This document shows positions 24,812 through 33,797 of a DNA stretch of 64,000 nt, piece after piece (position 1 is the first letter of the stretch; every line of letters begins with the position of its first letter). The DNA is from Haloplanus vescus. Lineage in GTDB: Archaea; Halobacteriota; Halobacteria; Halobacteriales; Haloferacaceae. The stretch covers positions 596,358 to 660,357 of the forward strand of contig NZ_FNQT01000001.1 of the NCBI RefSeq assembly GCF_900107665.1, given 5' to 3'. A program made the position numbers and the translations under genes. Below the pieces are notes generated by a model that was not told the DNA's origin, did not search any database, and saw nothing but the letters and a program-made list of their open reading frames with translations.

Positions 24812-26484
24812 TATTTGTGTATATCGAACGGAAGACCCTCGACGCCGTCGCGCTGGAAGGATTTGATGGCCTCGTTGACCTCGTGGTAGTCGAGGATGTT
24901 CTCCTCGATCATGCGCTCGACGAGTCGGGCCCGGAAGTCGAGGTCGTCGTAGATGTCGCGCGTGTCGGCGTAGCCGAGCAGCGTCGCAATCTGCTCTTCG
25001 AGCACGTAGGAGTTGTTCATCCCCTGGAAGACGATTTCGTCCTCGACGGGGTCCCAGCTGAACACCTGTCGGGTGACGACACCGTCCATCTCCTTGGAGT
25101 ACCCCTCGATTTCCTGCACGCTCGTCACGCGGCGAAGCACGTCGTCGCCCTGCTTGACTCGGTTCTGGAACAGCGCCACGTCGGCGTTGTCCATGAACGT
25201 CTCGGGGACGTTGATGGGGTCGCCGGTGAACCGCTGAATCATCGACACGATGTCGCTCGCGTGGAAGGTCAGCATGACGGGGTGGCCGGTCTGGGCCGCC
25301 TGGAACGCCATCCGACCCTCCTCGCCACGGACCTCACCCACGACGATGTAGTCGGGGCGGGACCGGAGTGCCGCGGCGACGAGGTCGAACATGTCCACGT
25401 CGGAGTCGCCTTCGGCGCCGCCCTCTCGGGTGAGCAACTGCTGCCACGTGTCGTGGGGCGGGAGCACCTCGGCGGTGTCCTCGGCGGTGTAGATTTTGGA
25501 GTCCCGCGGGATGAACGACATGATGCTGTTGAGCGTCGTCGTCTTCCCGGACGCCGTCTCGCCGACGACGAACACGGTCTGTTCGTTCTCCAGACAGAGC
25601 CAGAGGTAGGCGACGAGCTCGGGCGAGAGCGTCCCCCACTTGGTAATCTGGTTGATGGAGAGCGGCGTCTCGTCGCCCTGACGGATGGTGAGACTCGGCC
25701 CCTGAACGCTCACGTCGTCGGAGTAGATGACGTTCAGACGGGAGCCGTCCGGGAGCGTCGAGTCGACGATGGGGTTGGAGTCGGAGACGGGGTCGCCGAT
25801 GCGTTCGCCCATGCTCCGAATCCAGGAGTCGAACTGCTCCGAGGTGCCGAAATCGACCGTCGTCTCGATGAGGCCGTAGGTGCCGTGGTCGACGTAGCAC
25901 TGGTGGGGACCAATGACGTGAACGTCCTCGTTGGCGGGGTCGCGCATAACCGGTTCCAGCGGTCCGAGGCCGACGATGTCGCGGTTGAGCCGGTAGCGGA
26001 TGTTCTCGTAGGTCTGCTCGCTGACGCGGATGTCACCGAGGTTCAAAAACTGGAGCAGGCGGTCGAGCCAGTATCGGAGGCCGCTCCGGTCGCGCTCGAT
26101 GGTCGTCGTCTCCTGGAGGAGTTCCTCGATTCGGTCGTCGTACTCGGACTCCTCCTCGGGGACGGACTTGTTGACGCTGCGGTCGAGCAGTTTGTCGCGA
26201 ATCTGGGAGAAGAGCGTCTGCTCGTTGCCCGACAGCGACGGCTCGATGGCGTAATACTTCATGTCCTGCCCCAGGTCGCCGTAGATGTGGCAGTAGATGG
26301 GCCCGCCGATGTGATAGAGCACGTTCGGCCGGCTTGTCTCGTAGTCGCTGGTCGGTTCGTCGATGAGCAGTGGGAACTCGCCAGTAATCTGTTTGAACTT
26401 CTTCAGATGGTCGCGGAGGTGCGGCCGGGAGGCTGCAATCTGCTTGAGTTCGTCCGACGGGGTGGCGGTTCCGAGTTCTGTCAT
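24811..26484 (-). CDS. arlI: ArlI, archaellum motor ATPase
   Basis: Type II/IV secretion superfamily ATPase of 557 residues driving assembly and rotation of the archaellum. Walker A (GETASGKTT) is at 308-316, an Asp box at YTAEDTAEVL, Walker B-like YIVVGEVRGEEGRMAF, and a His box at GHPVMLTFHASD. The N-terminal domain (1-230) is of the ArlI type. The stop and start codons overlap those of arlJ and arlH by one base, forming one compact operon. Confidence 0.95.
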   Translation of the reverse strand: MTELGTATPSDELKQIAASRPHLRDHLKKFKQITGEFPLLIDEPTSDYETSRPNVLYHIGGPIYCHIYGDLGQDMKYYAIEPSLSGNEQTLFSQIRDKLLDRSVNKSVPEEESEYDDRIEELLQETTTIERDRSGLRYWLDRLLQFLNLGDIRVSEQTYENIRYRLNRDIVGLGPLEPVMRDPANEDVHVIGPHQCYVDHGTYGLIETTVDFGTSEQFDSWIRSMGERIGDPVSDSNPIVDSTLPDGSRLNVIYSDDVSVQGPSLTIRQGDETPLSINQITKWGTLSPELVAYLWLCLENEQTVFVVGETASGKTTTLNSIMSFIPRDSKIYTAEDTAEVLPPHDTWQQLLTREGGAEGDSDVDMFDLVAAALRSRPDYIVVGEVRGEEGRMAFQAAQTGHPVMLTFHASDIVSMIQRFTGDPINVPETFMDNADVALFQNRVKQGDDVLRRVTSVQEIEGYSKEMDGVVTRQVFSWDPVEDEIVFQGMNNSYVLEEQIATLLGYADTRDIYDDLDFRARLVERMIEENILDYHEVNEAIKSFQRDGVEGLPFDIHK

Positions 26485-27242
26485 TATGCGACACTACGGC
26501 TTTCTATGACGATTCCCGTCCCGGAGCGGACGGAGTAGCCGATCGAGTCTCCAACCTGCTGTCCCATACCGGCAAAGCGCTTGACGGCAATCTGTCGGCG
26601 GACGTCGTTGCCGACCTCCACCATCTCGAGTTCGAGGAAGACGTCCGCGATGGAGCGGAACGGGCCGATGGCTTCCTCGTCGACCGTCGAGGGGTCGACC
26701 GTCAGCACGACGACCTTCCCCTGCGAGATGATGTCGCGGAAGAAGCCGATGATTTCGAGGGCGGCCTGTCGCTCCTCGTTCTGTCGGACCAGCGCCTCGA
26801 ACTGCGGGTCGTTGCGGAGGATGGCGTCGAACGTGTCGATGACGATGACGTCCGACTGCCACATCACCTCCGCGTTCATCAGGCGCTTGAGGAGTTCCTT
26901 GCGCTCGCCGTCGCCCTCGCCGGAGAACGTCCCACTCGTGTCGAAGTCGGCGTGGAGAAAGAGGACGTTCTCGTCGAGGAGGTGGTCCACCATGTCGTAT
27001 GACAGCGAATGCATCTGGTCGATGAACCCGCGCGTCGTCAGCTCCGTCGAGAGGAAGGTGACAGAGTGGCCCTCCTCGCAGAAGCCGTACGTGAGCCGCT
27101 GGGAGAGGGCGCTCTTGCCAGCCCCGTAATCCCCCTCGGCGAGGACGATACTCCCTCGCGGGATACCGCCGCCGAGCTCCTTGTTGAGGCGGTCGTGCGA
27201 TTCCAGTCCGAGCGACAGTAGGTTAGTGCCAGCCTGACTCAT
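26484..27242 (-). CDS. arlH: ArlH, archaellum motor RecA-like protein
   Basis: RecA/KaiC-superfamily nucleotide-binding protein of 252 residues that sits inside the motor ring and regulates ArlI. Walker A (GDYGAGKSA) is at residues 37-45 and a Walker B-like [11 protein letters not shown] follows later. The ATG at 27242 was chosen because the conserved N-terminus ([20 protein letters not shown]) begins there; the frame extends further but only as a shadow of arlG. It overlaps arlG by 4 bases. Confidence 0.94.
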   Translation of the reverse strand: MSQAGTNLLSLGLESHDRLNKELGGGIPRGSIVLAEGDYGAGKSALSQRLTYGFCEEGHSVTFLSTELTTRGFIDQMHSLSYDMVDHLLDENVLFLHADFDTSGTFSGEGDGERKELLKRLMNAEVMWQSDVIVIDTFDAILRNDPQFEALVRQNEERQAALEIIGFFRDIISQGKVVVLTVDPSTVDEEAIGPFRSIADVFLELEMVEVGNDVRRQIAVKRFAGMGQQVGDSIGYSVRSGTGIVIESRSVA

Positions 27243-27685
27243 GATCGGAATCGAAACACCTCCTCGTCGCCGTTGACGATGAGTTTCACGCGGTGGTCGT
27301 CCGACGAGAGGTCGGCGCCCCCGATTTCGAGGCGGACGACGTTGTTCGGCCGCCACCGGTCACCGTCGACGACGGTCATGGTGACGTTCGTCTGGTACTG
27401 TCCGTCCAGTAGTATCTCGATGAACTGCGATTCGGCCGGTATCGTCGACGTACCCGTGTTCTTCACCAGGATGGTCACCGTGTTCGACGAGTTGTCGTAG
27501 ACGGGGCTACCGGCGTCGCTAATCACCTCGATGTCCGTTCGCACTTCCTCGGACACTTCGAGACTCTGGTCGTCGATGCCCTGGCTCAGCCGTGACACGC
27601 CCTGCGTGAACGTCCCGGCGACACCCGCCGCGATGACCATACTTGCGATGAACAGAATCAGGTGCGATGCCGAGACGCTCGCCAT
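27239..27685 (-). CDS. arlG: ArlG, archaellum stator component
   Basis: Protein of 148 residues with one N-terminal transmembrane helix ([20 protein letters not shown]) followed by a beta-sandwich domain outside the membrane ([39 protein letters not shown]). ArlF and ArlG form the periplasmic stator attached to the S-layer. Start and stop codons overlap arlF and arlH. Confidence 0.9.
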   Translation of the reverse strand: MASVSASHLILFIASMVIAAGVAGTFTQGVSRLSQGIDDQSLEVSEEVRTDIEVISDAGSPVYDNSSNTVTILVKNTGTSTIPAESQFIEILLDGQYQTNVTMTVVDGDRWRPNNVVRLEIGGADLSSDDHRVKLIVNGDEEVFRFRS

Positions 27686-28134
27686 CAGACCACCTCCGTC
27701 GCGGCCACGCCGGGGCCAGTGACGATTTTGATTCGGGTCGGCTGCGTCGACATCGAGACTTCGAGGTGGAGTCGCTCGCCCGGGAGCCACAACGACGTCG
27801 AATTGTCGCCGTCGACGCTTCGCACGGCGAAGTCGGTCCGGTACGTGTTGTCGACGACGAGGTCCGTCGCGTTCACCGACAGCGACGTACTCCCCTCGTT
27901 GACCACGTCGACGATCAGCGTCTCGTTGCCGGCGTCGTAGGTGGCCGTCGTGACGTTAAGCGCCGTGTTCTGGCGTTCGAGCGTCTGGTCGTCGACCGCC
28001 GCCGTGGCGTCGCTGACGCGTTCGAACCCGTTGGCCGAGGCGGTGTACGCCGTCGAGAAGGCCAGAAACAGGCCGACGAAGATTATCGCCGCCGAACCGC
28101 TGACGCTAAAGCCCAAAGGGAACCCCCCCGTCAC
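27685..28134 (-). CDS. arlF: ArlF, archaellum stator component
   Basis: Protein of 149 residues with one N-terminal transmembrane helix (GSAAIIFVGLFLAFSTAYTA) and an extracellular beta-sandwich domain with several N-glycosylation sequons (NVT, NET, NAT, NST). ArlF binds S-layer protein. The start is a GTG at 28134, lying inside the end of arlCE with a 29-base overlap, which implies translational coupling. Confidence 0.9.
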   Translation of the reverse strand: MTGGFPLGFSVSGSAAIIFVGLFLAFSTAYTASANGFERVSDATAAVDDQTLERQNTALNVTTATYDAGNETLIVDVVNEGSTSLSVNATDLVVDNTYRTDFAVRSVDGDNSTSLWLPGERLHLEVSMSTQPTRIKIVTGPGVAATEVV

Positions 28135-29536
28135 CGCTCCAGCAGTCGAAGACGACCGAGTCCGCGGTCGACCCCGTGAGACGGCTGATGTATCGCAGGC
28201 TAGCGACGTGGTGGTCGATGGAGAGCGCCGAGGGCGGCCCGGTCACCTCGCGGTCGGCGTCCAAGTCACCGAAGCCGACGAGGAAATCGCGGAGTTCGTC
28301 CGCGGCGTCCTCGCCGACCCACTGGACGCGGCGGTAGTACTCCACCGCTCGGACTGCGTCCTCCACGTCGCTCTGCTCGACCAGATACTCCAGCCACTCC
28401 ATGACGAGCATATCGCCGACGTAGCCGGCGGGCACGGTTTCGAGGTACGGCTTCGTCGTGCCGGCGCCCTGCATCATCGTGTTGGCCGCGAACTGCAGGT
28501 CGCCGGCCTGTGCCGTGTCGTCGGTGTCGGGCGTCGGCGGCGCCTGTTCCGTGGCCCCGTCCGTGACCATCTCGGCCGGTTCCGCCTCGGTATCACCGGG
28601 CTCGTCGACAGAGTCGGTGGTGTCGAAGGCGTCGTCACCGCCGCGGCCGTCGTCGGCGTCGAAGTCGTCGTCGAAGGAGTCGTCCACCCCGGCCTCGTCG
28701 CCGATTTCGGTGTCGTCGTCCCAGTCGTCACCGTCGTCGATGAGGCCGTCACCGTTGTCCATCAAGTCATCGTCGTCATCCATCAGGTCGTCGCCGTCGT
28801 CGTCGATGGGGTCGTCACCATCGTCCATCAAGTCATCGCCGTCGTCCATCAGGCCGTCATCCTCGTCGACCCAGTCGGCGTCGCCGCTGTCGTACTCGTC
28901 TTTCAGTTCCTCGAACGATTTGCCGGCGTCGTCGGAGTCGTCTTCGTCGTCTTCCATGGTCTCTGAAGTGGTCGAATCGCTGTCCGTCGTCTCGAAGTCG
29001 TCGAAACCGTCGTCGTCCTCTTCGTCGTCGAGGAAGTCGTCGTCGAAGAAGTCCTCCGCCTCGGCATCGGCGACGTCGGAGTCCAGGTCTTCGGCCTCGT
29101 CGTCGCCGTCGTCGTTGTCGAACAGACTCATCGAGCCACCGCCGGCGTCGAAGCCCCCACCGCCGGCCTGCGCGTCGTCGACGAAGGGGTTGACGCCGCG
29201 GGTGACCATCTCGTAGATGTCGAGCAGTTTCCGGACGTTCTCTTCCACGTCCTCGACGGTATTGCTTATCTCCTCGTTCTCGCTGCGAATCGTACTCACC
29301 GTCGAGGAGAGACTGGCGACTTCGTTCTCCAACTCGTCGATTCGGCCCTCGAGTTCGGCGGTCGCCGCATCGCCGCCGCCGCCCTCGTCACCTTCGTCGA
29401 ATCCGAGGCCGTCGTCTTCGAAGTCGCCCCCGAAATCGTCGAGGTCGTCGTCCTCTTCGAAGAACATGTCGTCCTCGCCGCTGTCGGCGCTGGACTCGTC
29501 GTCGTCGCTACCGAGAAACCGCTCTAGAAGCTCCAT
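28106..29536 (-). CDS. arlCE: ArlCE, fused archaellum switch-complex protein
   Basis: Cytosolic protein of 476 residues forming the ring that receives the CheY-CheF signal. An acidic N-terminus precedes an ArlC-like coiled coil (ELEGRIDELENEVASLSSTV, VEENVRKLLDIYEMVTRGVN). A linker of about 200 residues is made almost wholly of Asp, Gly, Met and Leu units. The C-terminal ArlD/E domain (about 345-455) includes PYLETVPAGYVGDMLVMEWL. Fusion of ArlC and ArlE is normal in haloarchaea. No separate arlD is present in the window. Confidence 0.92.
   Translation of the reverse strand: MELLERFLGSDDDESSADSGEDDMFFEEDDDLDDFGGDFEDDGLGFDEGDEGGGGDAATAELEGRIDELENEVASLSSTVSTIRSENEEISNTVEDVEENVRKLLDIYEMVTRGVNPFVDDAQAGGGGFDAGGGSMSLFDNDDGDDEAEDLDSDVADAEAEDFFDDDFLDDEEDDDGFDDFETTDSDSTTSETMEDDEDDSDDAGKSFEELKDEYDSGDADWVDEDDGLMDDGDDLMDDGDDPIDDDGDDLMDDDDDLMDNGDGLIDDGDDWDDDTEIGDEAGVDDSFDDDFDADDGRGGDDAFDTTDSVDEPGDTEAEPAEMVTDGATEQAPPTPDTDDTAQAGDLQFAANTMMQGAGTTKPYLETVPAGYVGDMLVMEWLEYLVEQSDVEDAVRAVEYYRRVQWVGEDAADELRDFLVGFGDLDADREVTGPPSALSIDHHVASLRYISRLTGSTADSVVFDCWSGDGGVPFGL
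28735..28870. repeat. Imperfect Asp-rich tandem repeat inside arlCE
   Basis: The reading frame repeats variants of DDGDDLMDDG about six times on the - strand. The DNA copies are imperfect (alternating GTCATC and GTCGTC-type codons). Length variation between strains is plausible. Confidence 0.6.
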
Positions 29537-29673
29537 GCGGCCCCCTCAGTTACGCGACGTTCCGTCGAACCCATGCTATCGTATGTTTTCACGCCTGCAC
29601 TCACTTTAATCGTTGTCCTTAAGTTATCAATTCTGATATGCGCATGACGTTCGTCTGACGCGTCAGCGCGGCG

Positions 29674-30174
29674 CTACAGACGGGTTTCGTTGCCGCTGGA
29701 GACGATGAGTAACTCACCCGTGTCGCCACGGAACTTGATCGAGCGCCCCGAATCGCCGCCCACGTCTTCGGCGACGATGGGGATAGAGCGCTGGTCGAAC
29801 ACCTCGTGAGCGACGGCGACGTTCCGGTCGCCGATGGATTCCTCCTGACTGTCGAAGTCGAACATGGCGCTGGCGCCGGCCAACTTCGCCGTGACGTTCG
29901 CGGTGGTCGCCCCCTCAGCGGCCATGGCCGCGAGGAGCGTGTCGATGCCGGTGTCGGTGTACTTCACCGGATTCGGACAGTCCTCCGGCGCTGCCGGAAG
30001 CATGGTGTGGATGAGGCCCGCGACGCCCGCCCGCTCGTCGTAGAGTGCGACGCCGAGACAGGAACCGAGGCCGCTCGTCGACAGCACGGCGCCCCCGTCC
30101 GTGACGGCGAACTCCGCAATGCCGACGCGCTTCTGGGTCGCACTCGACGTCGGTTCTGCGCCATACGTCTCCAT
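29674..30174 (-). CDS. cheD: CheD, chemoreceptor glutamine deamidase
   Basis: Enzyme of 166 residues that deamidates receptor glutamines and binds CheC. The Cys-His-Thr triad is visible as Cys39 (GLGSCLGVAL), His56 (VAGLIHTMLP) and the Thr in VKYTDTGIDT. The start ATG lies one base after the cheC stop, so it belongs to a - strand operon cheY-cheC-cheD that precedes arlCE. Confidence 0.94.
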   Translation of the reverse strand: METYGAEPTSSATQKRVGIAEFAVTDGGAVLSTSGLGSCLGVALYDERAGVAGLIHTMLPAAPEDCPNPVKYTDTGIDTLLAAMAAEGATTANVTAKLAGASAMFDFDSQEESIGDRNVAVAHEVFDQRSIPIVAEDVGGDSGRSIKFRGDTGELLIVSSGNETRL

Positions 30175-30175
30175 G

Positions 30176-31402
30176 TTAGAAGAGCGATTCTGTATCGGCC
30201 TCGAGTTCGTCGCGTCGCTCGACCAACAGGGAGTCGAGGGCTTCCTTGAGCTTTCGCTCGTCCGGGATGGCGTAGATTTCGCAGTTGAACTCCCCCTCGG
30301 GCGTCACGACGGCCGAGTCCATGAGGAACGCGTACTCCTGGGACTGACCGAGGCGGCCAGCGATGGGACTGAGGATGGCCGTCCCCATGTCGTGAACCAG
30401 TTCCGGGGGCGTGTGATCGATGCTCGTCTGGAGCACGTTCGCCCAGCCGTCGATGAACCCGCTGGTCATGATGTTGCCGAGTTCCTCGATGGCGCTCTCG
30501 CCCATGTCACCGAGTGGTTCGTCGAGTTCCATCGGCACCGTCGCGTCGACGATGGTCCGGGCCGATGGCTCGTCGAAGAGGATGGCGAGATAGCCACCGG
30601 GCGTCCCCTTGAACTCCATGACCGTCCCGAGATACACCTCGTCGCGGGCCGTGTTCGGCACGTCCTCGATGGGGACGAAGCTGAGACGACTCACGTCAAC
30701 GTCAGTCTCGATGCCCGTCATCGAGGAGACGTTCTGGGCGGCCCGTTCGGCGCCCTGGCGCGTCATCTCGTCGAAGACGGTCAGTTTGTCCATCGGGATG
30801 GCGTCCTCGTGGTCGTCGCTGGCTTCGAGCATCTCCGCGAAGGCGCCGTACTCCGGGAGCATGTAGATGTAGGCGTCTATCTCCTCGTCGACGGCGGTCA
30901 TCTGACTCTCGAAGACGAAGACGTGTTCCTCGTCAGCGCGTTCGAGCGCCCCGTTCGGCAACACGTCGGTCCCGTCGCGTTCGACGTAGGTCGGCGGCGT
31001 CATGTCGACGTTCGTGGTCAGGTAGTCGGCCCACCCGTCAACGAACCCACCCATCATGATGTTGCCAATCTCCTTGAGACCGCTCTGGGCCATGTCGTCG
31101 AACTCGTCGTCTTCGCTCGCCGTCGCACCGGGAACCAAGACGTCGACGATGCTCGCTGCACTCCCACGGTCGAACGCGAGCGCAGTCTGTCCCGAGAGCC
31201 CACCGTCGAGACCGATTTGGACGCCGACGAAGGTCGTGCCACCGAAGACGTCCTCCACGTCCCGTTTCGACATCAGGGTGACGTTGGTCACGTCGACGTA
31301 CGTCTCGATGCCCGTCATCTGGGTCAGTGACGCTGCGGCGTGTTCCGCCCCCTCCTGTGCGAGGCGGTTGTACGTGCCGAGCGACTGGATATCAACCCGC
31401 AT
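30176..31402 (-). CDS. cheC: CheC-type CheY phosphatase, tandem duplicated
   Basis: Protein of 408 residues made of two CheC units, each of about 200 residues. Each unit carries the phosphatase motif S-x3-E-x2-N, seen as SGLKEIGNIMMGGFVDGWAD and SAIEELGNIMTSGFIDGWAN. CheC dephosphorylates CheY-P and interacts with CheD, encoded next. Duplicated CheC proteins occur in haloarchaea. The ATG at 31402 lies two bases after the cheY stop. Confidence 0.92.
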   Translation of the reverse strand: MRVDIQSLGTYNRLAQEGAEHAAASLTQMTGIETYVDVTNVTLMSKRDVEDVFGGTTFVGVQIGLDGGLSGQTALAFDRGSAASIVDVLVPGATASEDDEFDDMAQSGLKEIGNIMMGGFVDGWADYLTTNVDMTPPTYVERDGTDVLPNGALERADEEHVFVFESQMTAVDEEIDAYIYMLPEYGAFAEMLEASDDHEDAIPMDKLTVFDEMTRQGAERAAQNVSSMTGIETDVDVSRLSFVPIEDVPNTARDEVYLGTVMEFKGTPGGYLAILFDEPSARTIVDATVPMELDEPLGDMGESAIEELGNIMTSGFIDGWANVLQTSIDHTPPELVHDMGTAILSPIAGRLGQSQEYAFLMDSAVVTPEGEFNCEIYAIPDERKLKEALDSLLVERRDELEADTESLF

Positions 31403-31404
31403 CG

Positions 31405-31764
31405 TCAGGCCACGACGTCGTCGATTGCTTCCAGCACGTTCGGTTTCTGGAAGGGTTTCGTGATGTAGCCGTCTGCCCCCGCTTTGACGGCGTTTTTCAT
31501 CTTTTCCTCCTGACCGACGCTGGTACACATGATGACGTTCGCGTCGGGGTCGCTCCCGGTGATTTCGCTCGTCGCCTCGATTCCGTCACGGATGGGCATG
31601 ACGATGTCCATCATCACCAGGTCGGGGTCGTGTTCGCGATAGAGTTCGACGGCTTCCACGCCGTTCTCGGCTTCCCCGACGATTTCAAAGTTCTCTTCCA
31701 GAATCTCGCGCAGGAGGTTGCGCATGAAATCCGAATCGTCGACGAGTAGTACTTGCGGTGGCAT
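31405..31764 (-). CDS. cheY: CheY, chemotaxis response regulator
   Basis: Single receiver domain of 119 residues that carries the signal from CheA to the archaellum through CheF. Acidic pair Asp9-Asp10 (LLVDDSDFMRN), acceptor Asp53 (LVMMDIVMPI), Thr-Ser in MCTSVGQE and Lys in YITKPFQKP are all present. It is first in the cheY-cheC-cheD group and has a well-placed TATA box and an upstream palindrome. Confidence 0.95.
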   Translation of the reverse strand: MPPQVLLVDDSDFMRNLLREILEENFEIVGEAENGVEAVELYREHDPDLVMMDIVMPIRDGIEATSEITGSDPDANVIMCTSVGQEEKMKNAVKAGADGYITKPFQKPNVLEAIDDVVA

Positions 31765-31770
31765 CTATCC

Positions 31771-31798
31771 CGTGAATTCACGACACCGTAAATAAAGA
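31771..31798 (-). promoter_or_regulatory. cheY promoter: TATA box and 12-bp palindrome
   Basis: TATA-like TCTTTATTTAC (plus-strand 31788-31798) is centred about 29 bases from the ATG at 31764. Between TATA box and ATG lies the perfect palindrome CGTGAATTCACG (31771-31782), overlapping the expected transcription start region, a position fit for a repressor. Confidence 0.5.
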
Positions 31799-31846
31799 CT
31801 CGGGCGCGATTCTCAGTCCTGATACGGATGCCGGCAGGCGATACGG

Positions 31847-32431
31847 TCAGTCTTCGGAGAGGGCGACGGCTTGCTCGTCGGAGACGGCCTGTATGAGATC
31901 GTCGATGGAGTCCTCGCGGTCAAGGTCGTAGCGCTTGAGCAGTCCGGTGAGCGTCCGAACAGGGTAGCGGACGGAGACGCTCGACTCGGCGAGCAGGATG
32001 CCGAGTACATCCTCGACGGGCGTCCCATCGCCGACGTGTTGGGCGTACCAGATGAGAAGCGACTCGAAACTGGTGACCACGTCGTTGGAGACGACCTGAT
32101 GGCGGCTGACGCCATCGTCGAACTTGGCGGTGGCGTGGAAGCCGTACTTGGCGTCGATGGTACTGTAGTGGTCGTCGAGCCACGCGTTGACGTCCGCCTC
32201 GGTGATTGACGACTGGTCGTCGGACGTCGTGTCGTCGGTTTCGGGCGGGTCCGACGCGTCGCGTTCTTCGTCGCGGGCGTCGGCGGCGTCGTCGCTCGTC
32301 GGCCCACCGGTGGAGACGACGTAGCGGCCGTCGTCGATTTCGTCCACGTTGTCGTGTCTAGTGATGTCTAACTCCTCCTCGGTGAGCACCTTGCCACGAT
32401 CCGAGACGGAGTCGTCTGAGTCTGATGGCAT
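31847..32431 (-). CDS. Haloarchaeal acidic protein between cheY and the archaellin gene
   Basis: Protein of 194 residues. The N-terminal 85 residues are acidic and Ser/Thr-rich; a short motif TEEELDITRHDNVDEIDDGR lies near the start. The C-terminal 100 residues are predicted helical (EADVNAWLDDHYSTIDAKYG, VVTSFESLLIWYAQHVGD). I do not recognise an enzyme motif. Similar proteins are, from memory, common in haloarchaeal motility loci, without a known role. A TATA-like CTTTATGTTTTC (plus-strand 32464-32475) is correctly placed. It could be a regulator or adaptor of archaellin expression. Confidence 0.7.
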   Translation of the reverse strand: MPSDSDDSVSDRGKVLTEEELDITRHDNVDEIDDGRYVVSTGGPTSDDAADARDEERDASDPPETDDTTSDDQSSITEADVNAWLDDHYSTIDAKYGFHATAKFDDGVSRHQVVSNDVVTSFESLLIWYAQHVGDGTPVEDVLGILLAESSVSVRYPVRTLTGLLKRYDLDREDSIDDLIQAVSDEQAVALSED

Positions 32432-32501
32432 ACCCCGGGCAGTGTTACCACTTGCGAGGGTGAAAACATAAAGATTCGGTGGAACCGCGCGGAGCGGCGG
32501 T

Positions 32502-33173
32502 TTATAGTTCGACGGATTCCTCGCCCGAGAGCGACTGGGGCACCTGAATGCGGATGATGGACGTCGCACCGCTTTCGGTGTTGACTCGGAGCGTCGCCGT
32601 CTGACCGGGTTCAAGCGGCCCGCCGACGAATTCATCGTTGTTGGCGAAGGCGGTCATGTTGATCGTGACCACCAGTCGGTCAGTCCGACTGTTCAGGATC
32701 AGACCGTTACCTCGGCTGGCGTTAATCGAGTCATCGTCGTCCTGGAGGGCCCGCGTGCTGTTGACGGCCGTGTCATTCGTGAACGGGAATCGGTCAGTAC
32801 CGTCGGGCCCGATGAGTTCGAACGTCGTCGCGCTCATGTTGATGTCGTTGGCGCCCGGCGATTTCTGGACGACCAGCGAAACCTCGTTCACCCTGAGAGA
32901 TTGGTTCGCCGCGGAGAGGTTCTCCGAACCCTCGGCGACGACTTGGCTATTCGAGCTGTTGTACACCGAGACGTTCCCCGTCTTCGACACCGGCTCGAGC
33001 CGGTCGGTGACCTGCGAACTACTCTGTTGACCCGTCTGTTCAGACTGCGTCTGGAGGAAGCCAGCCGTGTTGATCAGAACGCCGGCCGCGATCGCTGCGA
33101 CCAGGACCATCGCGATGAACACGATGAGCGTCCCGATACCGACTTGACCCCTGTCAGTTCGTTCTTCGAACAT
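32502..33173 (-). CDS. arlA: Archaellin, filament protein
   Basis: Structural subunit of the archaellum, 223 residues. A short positively charged leader (FEERTDRGQ) with a type III (prepilin-peptidase) cleavage site before [11 protein letters not shown] is followed by a hydrophobic helix of about 25 residues and a beta-rich outer domain. At least eight N-glycosylation sequons (for example NVS, NSS, NQS, NMS, NDT, NST, NAS, NMT) suggest a glycosylated filament. Only one archaellin gene is present in the window. Confidence 0.95.
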   Translation of the reverse strand: MFEERTDRGQVGIGTLIVFIAMVLVAAIAAGVLINTAGFLQTQSEQTGQQSSSQVTDRLEPVSKTGNVSVYNSSNSQVVAEGSENLSAANQSLRVNEVSLVVQKSPGANDINMSATTFELIGPDGTDRFPFTNDTAVNSTRALQDDDDSINASRGNGLILNSRTDRLVVTINMTAFANNDEFVGGPLEPGQTATLRVNTESGATSIIRIQVPQSLSGEESVEL

Positions 33174-33234
33174 TGTTTGATGTGTAACCCGGGGTCGTGG
33201 TGCCCGCGGGCTCTGCTCTACCGTTCTCGAAATC

Positions 33235-33245
33235 AGTAATAAAGA
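33235..33245 (-). promoter_or_regulatory. Archaellin promoter TATA element
   Basis: CTTTATTACT on the - strand, about 65 bases upstream of the ATG at 33173, predicting a leader of roughly 35-40 bases rather than a leaderless message. No clear Shine-Dalgarno sequence precedes the ATG. Confidence 0.5.
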
Positions 33246-33369
33246 TATGCACCCGAATATCAGTAGTGAAAATCGCAGGTAGAAGCCCTCAAACCCAGAG
33301 TACCGAGATTATTACTGTAGAGAATATTTGAAGGAGCCGAAGTGCAGGGAGATCGTCTCGAACGGAGGA

Positions 33370-33651
33370 TTAGTCGTAGATTACCAGACTGTAGACGACG
33401 AAGATGAAGCCGAGCGACGAGAGTCCGTTGTTGACCAACAGGAGCGAGCGGACGCCGTCGAAGTCGGTGACGAACGCACTGATTGCAGTCGCGATGGCGG
33501 CAGCAGCGATGAGACCGAATCCGAGGGACACGTGAATCATCGCTCGACGGGTAGTCTGGAGGTACGCCTTGATCGCCATCCCGACCATGGTGAGCCCGGA
33601 GAGGACCAACACGCCGGTGGCGGCGAGGTATAGGTATTCGACGACGAGCAT
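33370..33651 (-). CDS. Small haloarchaeal membrane protein paired with an HTH gene
   Basis: Protein of 93 residues with three hydrophobic helices (YLYLAATGVLVLSGLTMVG, VSLGFGLIAAAAIATAISAF, LSSLGFIFVVYSLVI). The order and spacing fit a known haloarchaeal family of tiny membrane proteins that is usually encoded next to a winged-helix regulator, as here. An ATATAAAT element at 33683-33690 lies about 36 bases upstream. The function is unknown; it might sense the membrane or sequester the regulator. Confidence 0.7.
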   Translation of the reverse strand: MLVVEYLYLAATGVLVLSGLTMVGMAIKAYLQTTRRAMIHVSLGFGLIAAAAIATAISAFVTDFDGVRSLLLVNNGLSSLGFIFVVYSLVIYD

Positions 33652-33761
33652 TGGGGTTCGTGAGCCACCTTACCGCAACAGGATATAAATCTAGCCGTGA
33701 TATTCTCAACGTTGATACGCCCGTGCGCAACGTCGCCCTCGCACACGCGCTCAACAGTACA

Positions 33762-33769
33762 TTTTATTA
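33762..33769 (+). promoter_or_regulatory. TATA element of the winged-helix gene
   Basis: TTTTATTA centred about 32 bases before the ATG at 33798, giving a very short leader. The AT-rich stretch 33683-33790 carries promoters for both divergent genes. Confidence 0.5.
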
Positions 33770-33797
33770 TGACGCCTCATATCTAAACTGATAACGA

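Noticed and set aside
24817..26538. Long + strand open frame opposite arlI
   Set aside because: arlI has all ATPase motifs; the antisense frame has no domain.
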